A DNA stretch of 16,598 nt from an uncultured bacterium (GTDB lineage Bacteria > Bdellovibrionota_C > UBA2361 > SZUA-149 > CALKYB01): positions 1 through 16,598 of the forward strand of contig CALKYB010000343.1 of the NCBI GenBank assembly GCA_938003565.1. Reading direction: 5' to 3'. Each line of letters begins with the position of its first letter. Within the stretch, counting starts at the first letter, position 1. The translations under genes were made by a program, and so were the position numbers. Below the pieces are notes generated by a model. That model did not search any database. It was given only the letters and a program-made list of their open reading frames with translations, and was not told the DNA's origin. Shown one piece after another: positions 1 through 8,100 of this stretch.

Positions 1-1231
1 CTACCTCGGGACGCATCAAAAGACCTTTGAGAAAACCAAATCCTTGGGCAAAATACATGGAGGTTGCAGCCAAAAATCGCCCAACTTTTGAAGAAGTACT
101 GAGTTGAGCAGAACTAAAAGGTTGATACCTCAGAATAAAAACAAGCCCACGGGATATCCCCGAGAGAACTAAGCCAAAAGAAATAGCCAAAAAAAACGGC
201 TTAAAGACAACTAGTGACAAAAGCCCAGAAACAAGTCCAAGAAACATCTCAACGGCGATCTTAGAAAAGCTAGTAACCAAACTTAGGTAATGAGCCCAGA
301 ATAATTTTCCCCCTTCGGCATCTCCCTTGGCATAACGAAAAACAGTCTTAAAAAGTTTTAGAAAACTAGAGGGCATCTCCCAACGCACTATTGCCTCCGG
401 GACAAAAACGACTTTTCTAGCTAAATGTTTACAATAGTAAGAAAAGAGCGAATCCTCTCCGGCGAAAGTCAGATACTCGGGGAAACGCCCTGCATCTCGC
501 CAAAGCAATTTTTTGAAGGCCACGGAGCGAGCAGAGGGAAGGAAATATCCCGGATCTATTTTGCCAAGAGACGGAATTAAAAAATATGAGAATGCTTTAC
601 TCCAAAATTTTCTACCCAGAGGCTCCGACCATCCCATTGAAAGATCCACATCGTCTTCCACCAATAAGGGGCAACAAATTCGCTCAAACCAATGCTTGTC
701 CAACTGACAGCCAAAATCTGTTACAGCTATTATTTCTGAGCTAGATGCATCAATCGCCAGGTTGCGACCGCAAGCAATTGAAGCTGAATCAGACTTAAAC
801 ATCACTAGTCTGGGAGCTAGCTCACCCCTAAGGTCAATTTGCCACTTAGAGAAAGCGCGTTCGATTAACCGCACCGTATCATCACTGGAACCTCCATCAC
901 AAATAACCAGTTCCGAAGGCAAAGCACTCTGAGTGCTCAAAGACTCAAACCAAGAGTCTACTGAAGTAGCTTCATTTTTAACGGTAACAATAAGAGAAGT
1001 ATTGACTATTATTCTTGAGCCATCGACAACAAATTTTTCCGGAAGCTTGAAAAAGGAAACCGCTTGAGGAAACAACGATTTTATCGATTCCGAATAATAG
1101 AAAACTCGACTCTTTGAGTATGGTACAGCGATACTCTGGCGCTTTCTTAGGGACTCAATGTGATTCAAGACCCGGTTAGGAAGCAAACCGTAAAGCTTTT
1201 CAAATATTAGTTCAGCGGGCCCTTTAATCAT
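1..1231 (-). CDS. Family 2 glycosyltransferase, membrane-anchored (3' end cut by window edge)
   Basis: Reading leftward from the ATG at 1231, the frame stays open for 410 codons to the window edge, so the C-terminus is missing. The GT-A fold of family 2 enzymes is recognisable: SLIVTVKNEA near residues 79-88, the nucleotide-binding DGGSSDDT at 112-119, GRN at 155-157, a TDFGC segment at 171-175 where the metal-binding acidic motif normally lies, and GEDSLF at 258-263, like the acceptor/catalytic region. From about residue 320 the chain becomes hydrophobic, with probable membrane segments around 322-345 and 346-368. The enzyme would transfer a sugar from a nucleotide donor on the cytoplasmic face of the inner membrane; donor and acceptor cannot be read. 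The ATG is chosen because an in-frame TAG lies upstream and the domain starts well inside it; no strong ribosome binding site is visible. With the flippase at 9357-10832 it suggests surface polysaccharide synthesis. Confidence 0.85.
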   Translation of the reverse strand, partial: MIKGPAELIFEKLYGLLPNRVLNHIESLRKRQSIAVPYSKSRVFYYSESIKSLFPQAVSFFKLPEKFVVDGSRIIVNTSLIVTVKNEATSVDSWFESLSTQSALPSELVICDGGSSDDTVRLIERAFSKWQIDLRGELAPRLVMFKSDSASIACGRNLAIDASSSEIIAVTDFGCQLDKHWFERICCPLLVEDDVDLSMGWSEPLGRKFWSKAFSYFLIPSLGKIDPGYFLPSARSVAFKKLLWRDAGRFPEYLTFAGEDSLFSYYCKHLARKVVFVPEAIVRWEMPSSFLKLFKTVFRYAKGDAEGGKLFWAHYLSLVTSFSKIAVEMFLGLVSGLLSLVVFKPFFLAISFGLVLSGISRGLVFILRYQPFSSAQLSTSSKVGRFLAATSMYFAQGFGFLKGLLMRPEV

Positions 1232-1276
1232 TTCAATTGACTCTAAATTATTATTGGGATTTTTCTAGATTAATCC

Positions 1277-1285
1277 ATATTAGCA
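1277..1285 (-). promoter_or_regulatory. Candidate extended -10 promoter for the glycosyltransferase
   Basis: On the minus strand this reads TGCTAATAT, a TGn extended -10 followed by a hexamer matching TATAAT at four positions. It lies about 46 nt upstream of the ATG at 1231. No convincing -35 box is present, so this rests on one short motif. Confidence 0.25.
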
Positions 1286-1380
1286 GGGACTAGAGCCCGG
1301 GACCACTCCAGCCTCGAAAATAAAACGTCTAAAGAGACTTAAGTCGTTAGTTTTATTATTTATTTAAAAGAATGTGCTCT

Positions 1381-1409
1381 TTGACATAGGTTGGATCAAT
1401 GCTTATAGC
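1381..1409 (+). promoter_or_regulatory. Sigma70-like promoter for the J-protein/clpB operon
   Basis: A perfect -35 TTGACA (1381-1386) is followed by exactly 17 nt and TATAGC (1404-1409), four of six matches to the -10 consensus. This is the best housekeeping promoter in the window and points at the chaperone pair. It predicts a transcript start near 1416 and a leader of about 190 nt. The sequence does not resemble the E. coli sigma32 heat-shock consensus. Confidence 0.5.
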
Positions 1410-1479
1410 TTAACTAGTATCTATGTTAAAACTCAATTTGGCCAATCTTGGCAGGCCGGAAAACAACTGTTGTGCTCGT

Positions 1480-1496
1480 CTCTAGTACGACTAGAG
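1480..1496 (+). repeat. Perfect 7-bp dyad in the J-protein leader
   Basis: CTCTAGT-ACG-ACTAGAG forms a perfect seven-base-pair hairpin with a three-base loop, about 110 nt before the J-protein start. It could be a leader RNA stem or a protein-binding dyad. No T-run follows it, so it is not an intrinsic terminator. Confidence 0.4.
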
Positions 1497-1604
1497 TCCG
1501 CTCCTCGCAATTTGCGTTCTGCCAAAATTGACTCAAACTTAAGTTTTAACCCAGGAACTAAAACACGTAAAAATTGTTATTTTTAATCAATTTCCAGATA
1601 GGCC

Positions 1605-2612
1605 ATGCAATTCAGAGACTACTATCAGACCCTCGGGGTCAATCGCTCAGACTCGAGTGAATCAATCACGAAGGCCTATCGTAAACTCGCGCGCAAGTAC
1701 CACCCCGATCTAAACAAAGAGCCGAATGCTGAGGAAAAATTTAAAGAAATAAACGAAGCCTACGAGGTTATAGGCGATAGTAAAAACAGAAAACGCTATG
1801 ACGCTCTCGGAAAAAACTGGAAGAGCGGACAGGACTTTCAGGCACCACCAGGTTGGGAAGGAATGTTTGAAGGTTTCGCATCCGGAGCTCAATCTTCGAA
1901 GGGCTTTGATTTTGGATCTGGACAAGGCTCTGGTTTTAGTGATTTTTTTCAGTCCCTATTTGGGGGGATGGAAGAAATGCAAGGTGGTAGAGGAAGTGGA
2001 TATCAAAACGGTCCGGGCACTTCAGGTTTTGGTCAACGACCAAGCCCGAAGAAGAGCAAAGGTCAGAATATTAAGTCTGAGATCACAATAACTATCCAAG
2101 ATGCCTATCTGGGTGCGACAAAAAATGTGGAGTTTAGTGTACAACAAGAAGGTCGTGCTCCCGAGCGAAGATCTTATGAGGTCAAGATTCCCAAAGGCTG
2201 CACCAGTGGCAAAACTATGCGCCTCTCCGCTCAAGGCGGTCCAGGTCAAAACGGAGGGGTAAATGGAGACTTACTACTAAAAGTCAAAATTAAAGATGAC
2301 TCTACCTTCAGAACTGAAGGATCTAACATCGTCACAACCTTAACTCTCTCACCCTGGGAAGCCGCTTTAGGTGCGGAGGTTTTAGTTCCTACACTAGACT
2401 CACAAGTAAATTTAAAAATTCCAGCCGGGTCGCAGAATGGACAACGACTGCGTTTAAAAAATAAGGGCTTACCGAAAAAAAATAATGAACAGGGAAATCT
2501 TTACGTTGAGCTAAAAATCGTAGTCCCAAAAGAACTCTCCGAAAAGGAAAAATCTCTTTGGGAAGAACTTTCTTCTGTTTCCTCATTTGACGCACGTAAA
2601 AACAGTGCTTAG
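1605..2612 (+). CDS. cbpA: CbpA-type (class II) DnaJ co-chaperone
   Basis: This is a J-protein that would deliver unfolded clients to DnaK and stimulate its ATPase in the cytoplasm. The N-terminal J-domain spans about residues 4-70, with the essential HPD triad at 33-35 and the typical KFKEINEAYEVIGD helix. A long Gly/Phe/Ser-rich linker follows at about 75-150, then the two beta-sandwich client-binding domains from about 155 to 325. The CxxCxGxG zinc-finger repeats of classical DnaJ are absent, which places it with CbpA-like class II proteins; 335 residues is slightly longer than E. coli CbpA. The ATG at 1605 is the natural start because the J-domain begins four residues later; the preceding AGATAGG is a modest ribosome binding site. 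clpB follows after 60 nt on the same strand, so the two probably form a disaggregation operon. The exact subfamily name is less certain than the fold. Confidence 0.93.
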   Translation: MQFRDYYQTLGVNRSDSSESITKAYRKLARKYHPDLNKEPNAEEKFKEINEAYEVIGDSKNRKRYDALGKNWKSGQDFQAPPGWEGMFEGFASGAQSSKGFDFGSGQGSGFSDFFQSLFGGMEEMQGGRGSGYQNGPGTSGFGQRPSPKKSKGQNIKSEITITIQDAYLGATKNVEFSVQQEGRAPERRSYEVKIPKGCTSGKTMRLSAQGGPGQNGGVNGDLLLKVKIKDDSTFRTEGSNIVTTLTLSPWEAALGAEVLVPTLDSQVNLKIPAGSQNGQRLRLKNKGLPKKNNEQGNLYVELKIVVPKELSEKEKSLWEELSSVSSFDARKNSA

Positions 2613-2622
2613 GTTTTATTAA

Positions 2623-2642
2623 GAGATAGAAACTCGTATCTC
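2623..2642 (+). repeat. Small intercistronic hairpin between J-protein gene and clpB
   Basis: GAGATA at 2623-2628 pairs with TATCTC at 2637-2642 across an 8-nt loop. It lies in the 60-nt gap before clpB and is followed by A-rich sequence and a short T-run at about 2648-2652. It is too weak for a confident terminator, but might trim or stabilise the mRNA between the two genes. Confidence 0.3.
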
Positions 2643-2659
2643 AAAAGTTTTTAAAAATT

Positions 2660-2665
2660 AGGAGG
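2660..2665 (+). promoter_or_regulatory. Strong Shine-Dalgarno of clpB
   Basis: AGGAGG sits seven nt before the ATG at 2673. This fixes the clpB start and shows that the missing N-terminal domain is not caused by choosing a start too far downstream. Confidence 0.85.
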
Positions 2666-2672
2666 AATTATT

Positions 2673-4880
2673 ATGCCTGGTAACAATCAGTCCACAGCTC
2701 AATCAGATAATTTCGAAGCCCTTAGTAAATATGGCCGAGATTTAGTGCAACTAGCAAAAGCTGGTAAGCTAGAGCCGGTCATTGGTCGCGATTCAGAAAT
2801 ACGCCGTATTGTTCGAGTGCTGTCTCGAAAAACTAAAAATAATCCAGTCCTGATTGGTGAGCCAGGCGTTGGTAAAACTGCCATTGTAGAGGGTTTAGCT
2901 CAAAGAATTGTCAGAGGCGACGTCCCTGAAAGCCTAAAAGACAAAATTATTTTTTCACTTGATATGGGCTCCTTGATCGCTGGCGCTAAGTTTCGGGGAG
3001 AGTTCGAAGAAAGACTAAAAGCAGTCTTAGCGGAAGTTGTAGAGTCTCAAGGCAAAATTCTTCTTTTCATTGACGAACTCCATACTATCGTGGGTGCTGG
3101 AAAAATGGATGGGGCCTTAGACGCCGGTAATATGCTAAAACCAATGTTAGCTCGTGGAGAGCTCAACTGTATTGGAGCGACAACCCTCAATGAATATCGA
3201 ATGTACATCGAGAAAGATGCTGCTTTGGAGAGAAGATTCCTTCCTGTACTTGTGGAGCAACCAAGTGTCGAGGACACTGTTTCAATTCTTAGAGGCCTAA
3301 AAGAGCGCTTTGAAATTCACCACGGTGTTAGAGTTTTAGATAATTCTTTAGTAAGCGCCGCCAACCTATCCCATCGCTATATTTCAGAACGCTTTCTTCC
3401 CGACAAAGCAATTGATTTAGTTGATGAGGCTTGCGCAATGATACGCACTGAAATCGACTCTATGCCTGCTGAATTGGATGAAGTCAGCAGAAAAGTAATG
3501 CAACTTGAGATAGAGCAGGCTGCTCTAAAAAAAGAAAAAGACTCTAAAAGCAAAGAACGTCTTAAAGCTATTGAATCGGATCTTTCAGAGCTAAAAGAGA
3601 AAACTCAATCTATGCGCTCACAATGGGAGAGTGAAAAAACTGATATTCAAAAAGTTAGAAAGATTAGACGACAAATCGAAGAGCTTCGACGTGAAGTTGA
3701 GCAAGCTGAAATAGCCTATGATCTAAATCGTGCTGCGGAGCTAAAACATGGAAAGCTTCCAAACTTAGAACTACAACTTCAAGAGAGTGAGGCCGAACTC
3801 GCATCCAAAAAAAATGTTGATTCTCTTCTTAGAGAGGACGTTAGTGAGGAAGAAATTTCGCAAATAGTCTCCAAGTGGACTGGTATACCAGTAAGCCGAC
3901 TTGTTGAAGGAGAGCGCGAAAAACTGCTAAACCTGGAATCTATCTTACATAAAAGAGTAATTGGACAAAGCGAAGCAGTTACTTTGGTAGCTGACTCTAT
4001 TCTTCGGGCTCGAGCTGGTATAAAAGACCCGAAGCGTCCCACGGGCTCGTTTATCTTTCTCGGTCCTACCGGCGTAGGTAAAACCGAGCTGGCTAAAGCT
4101 CTAGCAGAATCCCTGTTTGACAGTGAAGACAATATTGTACGTATAGACATGAGCGAGTACATGGAGAAGCACTCAGTCTCTCGACTAATCGGAGCCCCTC
4201 CTGGCTACATAGGCCATGAAGATGGTGGTCAACTAACTGAAGCCGTCAGACGTAAACCTTATTCGGTTGTCTTATTTGATGAAATAGAAAAGGCGCATCC
4301 CGATGTTTATAATGTACTTTTGCAAGTTCTAGATGATGGAAGAATAACTGACTCGAAGAGCAGAACTGTGGATTTTAGAAATACAGTAGTAATTATGACT
4401 TCTAATATTGGCTCAAACCACTTACTAGAAGGCGTAAACTCAGAAGGATTCTTAGAAGAATCCGCTAAAATCCAAGCCTTGTCTCAGCTCAGAAATCATT
4501 TTCGGCCTGAATTTCTAAATCGAATTGACGACACAGTTGTATTTAGCCCGCTGTCAATTGTGGAATTAGAGCAAATCGTTGAAATTCAGGTTGCACGACT
4601 AGGCGAGAGACTAAAATCTCAAGGTATCAACCTTGAGCTGACCCCATCAGCAAAAACTTTCATCGCCGAGCAATCCTATAACCCTAGTTTTGGGGCAAGA
4701 CCTGCAAAGAGGTATATTCAACATCAACTTGAATCCTTAATCGCTAGACAAATAGTCGCCGGAGAGTTAGCCGAAGGAGCAAGTTTTGTTGTTGATGAGT
4801 TTGATGACAAGCTTACAATTACAAACGACTCTGCAAGTGTTAGCACCCCCTCAGACTTCGAGTCCGCTGCTCTGCACTAA
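2673..4880 (+). CDS. clpB: ClpB-type AAA+ disaggregase lacking the N-terminal domain
   Basis: ClpB is a hexameric ATPase that threads aggregated proteins through its pore, working with DnaK and J-proteins. The 735 residues hold two complete AAA+ modules: Walker A GEPGVGKT at 62-69 with Walker B D134/E135, and Walker A GPTGVGKT at 464-471 with Walker B D536/E537. Between them, at about 255-385, lies the charged coiled-coil middle domain that marks ClpB rather than ClpA or ClpC. No ClpP-docking loop (IGL/IGF) is evident. Full-length ClpB is near 860 residues and begins with two Clp-N repeats. Here the protein starts at the linker (NFEALSKYGRDL at 13-24), so the N-domain is absent, as in the short ClpB form made by internal initiation in E. 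coli. A strong ribosome binding site supports this start. It lies 60 nt behind the J-protein gene, probably in one transcript. Confidence 0.96.
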   Translation: MPGNNQSTAQSDNFEALSKYGRDLVQLAKAGKLEPVIGRDSEIRRIVRVLSRKTKNNPVLIGEPGVGKTAIVEGLAQRIVRGDVPESLKDKIIFSLDMGSLIAGAKFRGEFEERLKAVLAEVVESQGKILLFIDELHTIVGAGKMDGALDAGNMLKPMLARGELNCIGATTLNEYRMYIEKDAALERRFLPVLVEQPSVEDTVSILRGLKERFEIHHGVRVLDNSLVSAANLSHRYISERFLPDKAIDLVDEACAMIRTEIDSMPAELDEVSRKVMQLEIEQAALKKEKDSKSKERLKAIESDLSELKEKTQSMRSQWESEKTDIQKVRKIRRQIEELRREVEQAEIAYDLNRAAELKHGKLPNLELQLQESEAELASKKNVDSLLREDVSEEEISQIVSKWTGIPVSRLVEGEREKLLNLESILHKRVIGQSEAVTLVADSILRARAGIKDPKRPTGSFIFLGPTGVGKTELAKALAESLFDSEDNIVRIDMSEYMEKHSVSRLIGAPPGYIGHEDGGQLTEAVRRKPYSVVLFDEIEKAHPDVYNVLLQVLDDGRITDSKSRTVDFRNTVVIMTSNIGSNHLLEGVNSEGFLEESAKIQALSQLRNHFRPEFLNRIDDTVVFSPLSIVELEQIVEIQVARLGERLKSQGINLELTPSAKTFIAEQSYNPSFGARPAKRYIQHQLESLIARQIVAGELAEGASFVVDEFDDKLTITNDSASVSTPSDFESAALH

Positions 4881-4896
4881 AGTTTACCTCATACTT

Positions 4897-4914
4897 GCAG
4901 TGCCAGTGCACTGC
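4897..4914 (+). repeat. Palindromic hairpin, copy 1 (GCAGTGC / GCACTGC)
   Basis: GCAGTGC-CAGT-GCACTGC is a perfect seven-base-pair stem with a four-base loop, 16 nt after the clpB stop. The same stem, with two changes in the loop and similar flanks (ACT before, ACCCC after), recurs at 9277-9294. No T-run follows, so it is not a standard terminator, although it could protect the clpB mRNA 3' end. Confidence 0.6.
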
Positions 4915-5090
4915 GAAACCCCTGTTCCAGTTTGCTTCAACTAGAGAAAGGCCCTCGGCCAACTTCTTCATCAAGCAAATTATATCCTCATTTCAGCTGA
5001 TTTATCTGGTCAAATTACCTAAAAAACACGCAGATCTAAGCAATTATTTGACATTTTACTGAAGTATTTCACCTTTTTAGTCGATTAGGG

Positions 5091-5098
5091 AAAGGAGG
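5091..5098 (+). promoter_or_regulatory. Strong Shine-Dalgarno selecting a TTG start
   Basis: AAAGGAGG ends four nt before the TTG at 5103. The first in-frame ATG (5163) has no comparable site upstream. This favours initiation at TTG, although the signal peptide proper begins at the ATG. Confidence 0.65.
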
Positions 5099-5102
5099 AA
5101 TA

Positions 5103-8100
5103 TTGAATATTAACCCTACAAATGAAGCCGCTTCACAGCCATTCGGTTCTAGAAACTTCCCTATGAAAATATCTATTTACTTCACTAAACTAGTCCCTCT
5201 TCAACTATTCATTATTGCTTTGTCACTACCCTTTTTTAATTCAGCAGAAGCCCAATATCCGCCTGAGTCAAGCTATGAACGTCTGGAATTCACTGACCCA
5301 CTGAAAGGAAGCTCTGCCCCTAAGAGACTTAACCCACACAAGGAAATATTCTCAACCACTAGCCAGAGAGTAACGGATGCTGCTTCTTTTAGTTCCGCCT
5401 ATGGACAAAATCACTCTTACTCCAAACGCTCAGCATGGAACATTGATGAGACCTATTTAGTAATCGGTGGCTCTCTCGTTAAAGCTGATGGATACGAAGT
5501 TCTAGAAAAACTTCCATCTAGCTCGGCTTCGGTTTGGTCAAACACAGATCCCGCACTCTACTTCGGCTTTATCTATCAATCAGCTAAGTTTATAAGTTAC
5601 AATATTCACACCAAACAGACCTCTACAGTCACAGAATTACCTGGTTATAGTGACTGTAGGATTGGACACGGTGAGGGAAATATTAGCAACGACGATAAAC
5701 ATGTAGTTTTTTCTTGCACGAAGAACGGAGCTATCGAACTAATCAGCTACGACCTAGAAAACCAAACAATTCTTGGAACATTGCAAACCCACTTTGCCTT
5801 CAATTGGGCAGGATTCTCTCAATCAGGGAAGTATATCATTGTCGAAAATAATAACTGCTGTGGCACTGGGTTTATCTCATTCTCTGAAGTCTATGACAAA
5901 AACTTTGAAAATAAGCGTGTAATAGATGAAACTGCGCTGCATGGCGACTTTGGAATTGATGAGAACGGAGAGGATAACTATATCAGTATTGGTTGGAATT
6001 CAATTTCAGCACGAAGACTCCGTGATTTACAAAACACAATACTAATAGGGGATGCCAGTAACTGGGTTGGACATGGCCATCTTAGTTGTAGGAACATCCT
6101 CCGACCAGGCTGGTGCTACTTCTCGAAAGGGGCTACAGAAAGCACCGCTGCTGGAGCCACACTAGGTTCAGTCAAGGTTAGTCATTCGAATCCCGGAACC
6201 ATAGAAAACTTTGGTTTTCATCGTTCAATATTTAACAATAGCAACTATCAAGCTCAACCAAAAGCTTCGGCTAGCCCAAGCGGTACAAAAATCATTTATA
6301 CTTCTAACTGGTTCGGCACAGCTGAAGTTAGCGACTATGTGGTGGAAGTGGAAGGAGATGGATCCGAGACAACTACAACAACCACAACTGTAACAACAAC
6401 TACAATTCCAGTTACGACTTCAACTTCAACTACGACTACAACCAAAGTCGTTGTAGATTTGAACGCTGGATTTGCGAGGCAACCAGTGGCGAGAGTAAGC
6501 AGTTCAGTAGCCTCAATAATTTTCACGCTTAGCCAACCGTCTCAAACTAAAGTAGAGTTTGGAACTAGCAAAGAAAATACCCAGATAAATGATGGCCATC
6601 TATCCGCTCGGGGTTCCAGACATCGAAAAATACTCAAAGGCTTGGAGCAAGGCACGTTATACTATTATAGGATTCATTCGAAAGGTGACTCTGTGTCACC
6701 GTGGTTTACTTTTACCACCAGAGGTATAGCGAAATCTTCCCCTAAGACAGGCAATGCTAAATCAGGGAAATGTGTTGATCCAGATGGAGATGGTCTCGGA
6801 TGGAACGGCGCCAAAGTTTGTACCATCCTCAAGCTAACTTCAGAACCCGCCCCTCAAGAAAGTGCAACAAGTGCCAGAATAGACTTTCCAATTTCCGATT
6901 ACTCACGAGCTTACATTGAGTATGGTGAATCGAAGAGCGACACCAAAATAGGTCCTAAAGAAACATCCTTACAGTACAAAGATCACAGTCAACTTCTTAC
7001 TGGTCTAAAGTCCAATACAACTTATTTTTATCGAATTCATTTCTCTGGACAGGCTCCATCAGAGGAGAACCATGTTTCAGAATGGTTCAGCCTAACAACC
7101 CTTAAAGCTGATTCTACTAAATATCAAAGAATTGTTAACCCTCTAACTGATGCAGTCAGACGTGAAAACCTTCAAAGATATGAAGTAAAAGACTCCGCTT
7201 TTGGAAACTGGGGAACCCCAAAACCTCCATCAGGGAACGAAGAGTGGTTAAAAGTTCCAGTTAAAAAAGGTACTCACTGGGGGAATCTTTGGAGAAACAC
7301 CATGTTGCCTAACGACACAGAAGGGTGGGTCTCTTATCAGATGAGAATGGTAAACTGGAATAGTGATGAAGGCATGAAACTTCCAGGTATAAGTGGAAAC
7401 ATTACTCAATCAGGTTGGAATGCAGAAGTGTTCCCTCGTGTTATTGGTGGAAACGGAGGAGGAGGAGCTGGAGGCACAACAGGTGGGCCTGACAACAAAG
7501 GTAAATCCTGGAGTGCTCGTATGTTCATTGCAGGAAGTGACCAAGCTAAATACCATGGCATGCTTGGATTCTATATCTACCACAGAGACAGTAAGAATTC
7601 CGACAACGGTCGAGTCTTTGGTGAAATGGGTTGGTGGAACCAAAACGGTGTCGACTCTAAACAAATCCTGGATGAGCAATGGCATCAAGTAAAGATGTAC
7701 GTCAAATTAAACGACATTGGAAAAGCCAATGGAATCCTGAGAGGATACTTTGATGGAAAGCTAGCTTATGAGCGAACTAATCTCAGTCTAGTCGATAATC
7801 CAAAATACCGAAATATAGCGATGTATCTAAATGTTTGGCATGGAGGCTCCCCAGTAGCCCCAGATAACTACACATTCTATATGGATGATATTCGCTTCAA
7901 TGCTGGGCCAATTGACTACACTGAAGGCACCAGCACAAAAACTAAGCCAACGCCAAAACCAAAAACGGAAACGGAAACGGAAACACCTTCAACCATTTCT
8001 GATTTTAAGGTGACAACAAACAAATCTAATCTTTCAGCTTCTCTCTCCTGGAACCTTCTAAAAGGAGCTACCCGTTACAGTATTTATCGAGATGGAAAAT

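Larger units (their letters stand above)
1232..1604. other. Divergent intergenic region between glycosyltransferase and J-protein genes
   Basis: This gene-free stretch separates the two divergent genes. It holds a probable promoter in each direction (separate entries) and a transcribed leader of roughly 190 nt before the J-protein start. The leader contains two short dyads: GCCAA-TC-TTGGC at 1441-1452 and a seven-base perfect one at 1480-1496. A 70-codon open frame at 1374-1586 overlaps the promoter and has no recognisable content, so I do not call it a gene. No CIRCE element or other known heat-shock operator is visible. Confidence 0.6.
4881..5102 (+). other. Intergenic region between clpB and the lyase-like gene
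   Basis: After the hairpin at 4897-4914 there is a short GGCC-CTC-GGCC dyad at 4950-4960. A TTGACA lies at 5048-5053, suitably placed for a promoter, but no good -10 box is found at 16-18 nt spacing. The region therefore probably holds the promoter of the downstream gene, but I cannot fix it. Confidence 0.35.

Noticed and set aside
513..707. 64-codon plus-strand open frame
   Set aside because: It lies opposite the minus-strand glycosyltransferase, whose frame is open and conserved across the same stretch.
923..937. AGCACTC-T-GAGTGCT dyad resembling half-sites of the CIRCE heat-shock operator
   Set aside because: CIRCE has nine bases between its arms, here there is one, and the dyad lies inside the glycosyltransferase coding region far from the chaperone promoter.
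1374..1586. 70-codon open frame between glycosyltransferase and J-protein genes
   Set aside because: It overlaps the best promoter in the region, has no ribosome binding site, and its protein looks like translated non-coding sequence.
3779..4162. 127-codon minus-strand open frame
   Set aside because: Antisense shadow of the ClpB coiled-coil end and second AAA+ module.
7393..7692. Overlapping plus- and minus-strand open frames inside the lyase-like gene
   Set aside because: Both are shadows of the first PL14-like domain; the conserved K, SxR and YxY residues lie in the main frame only.
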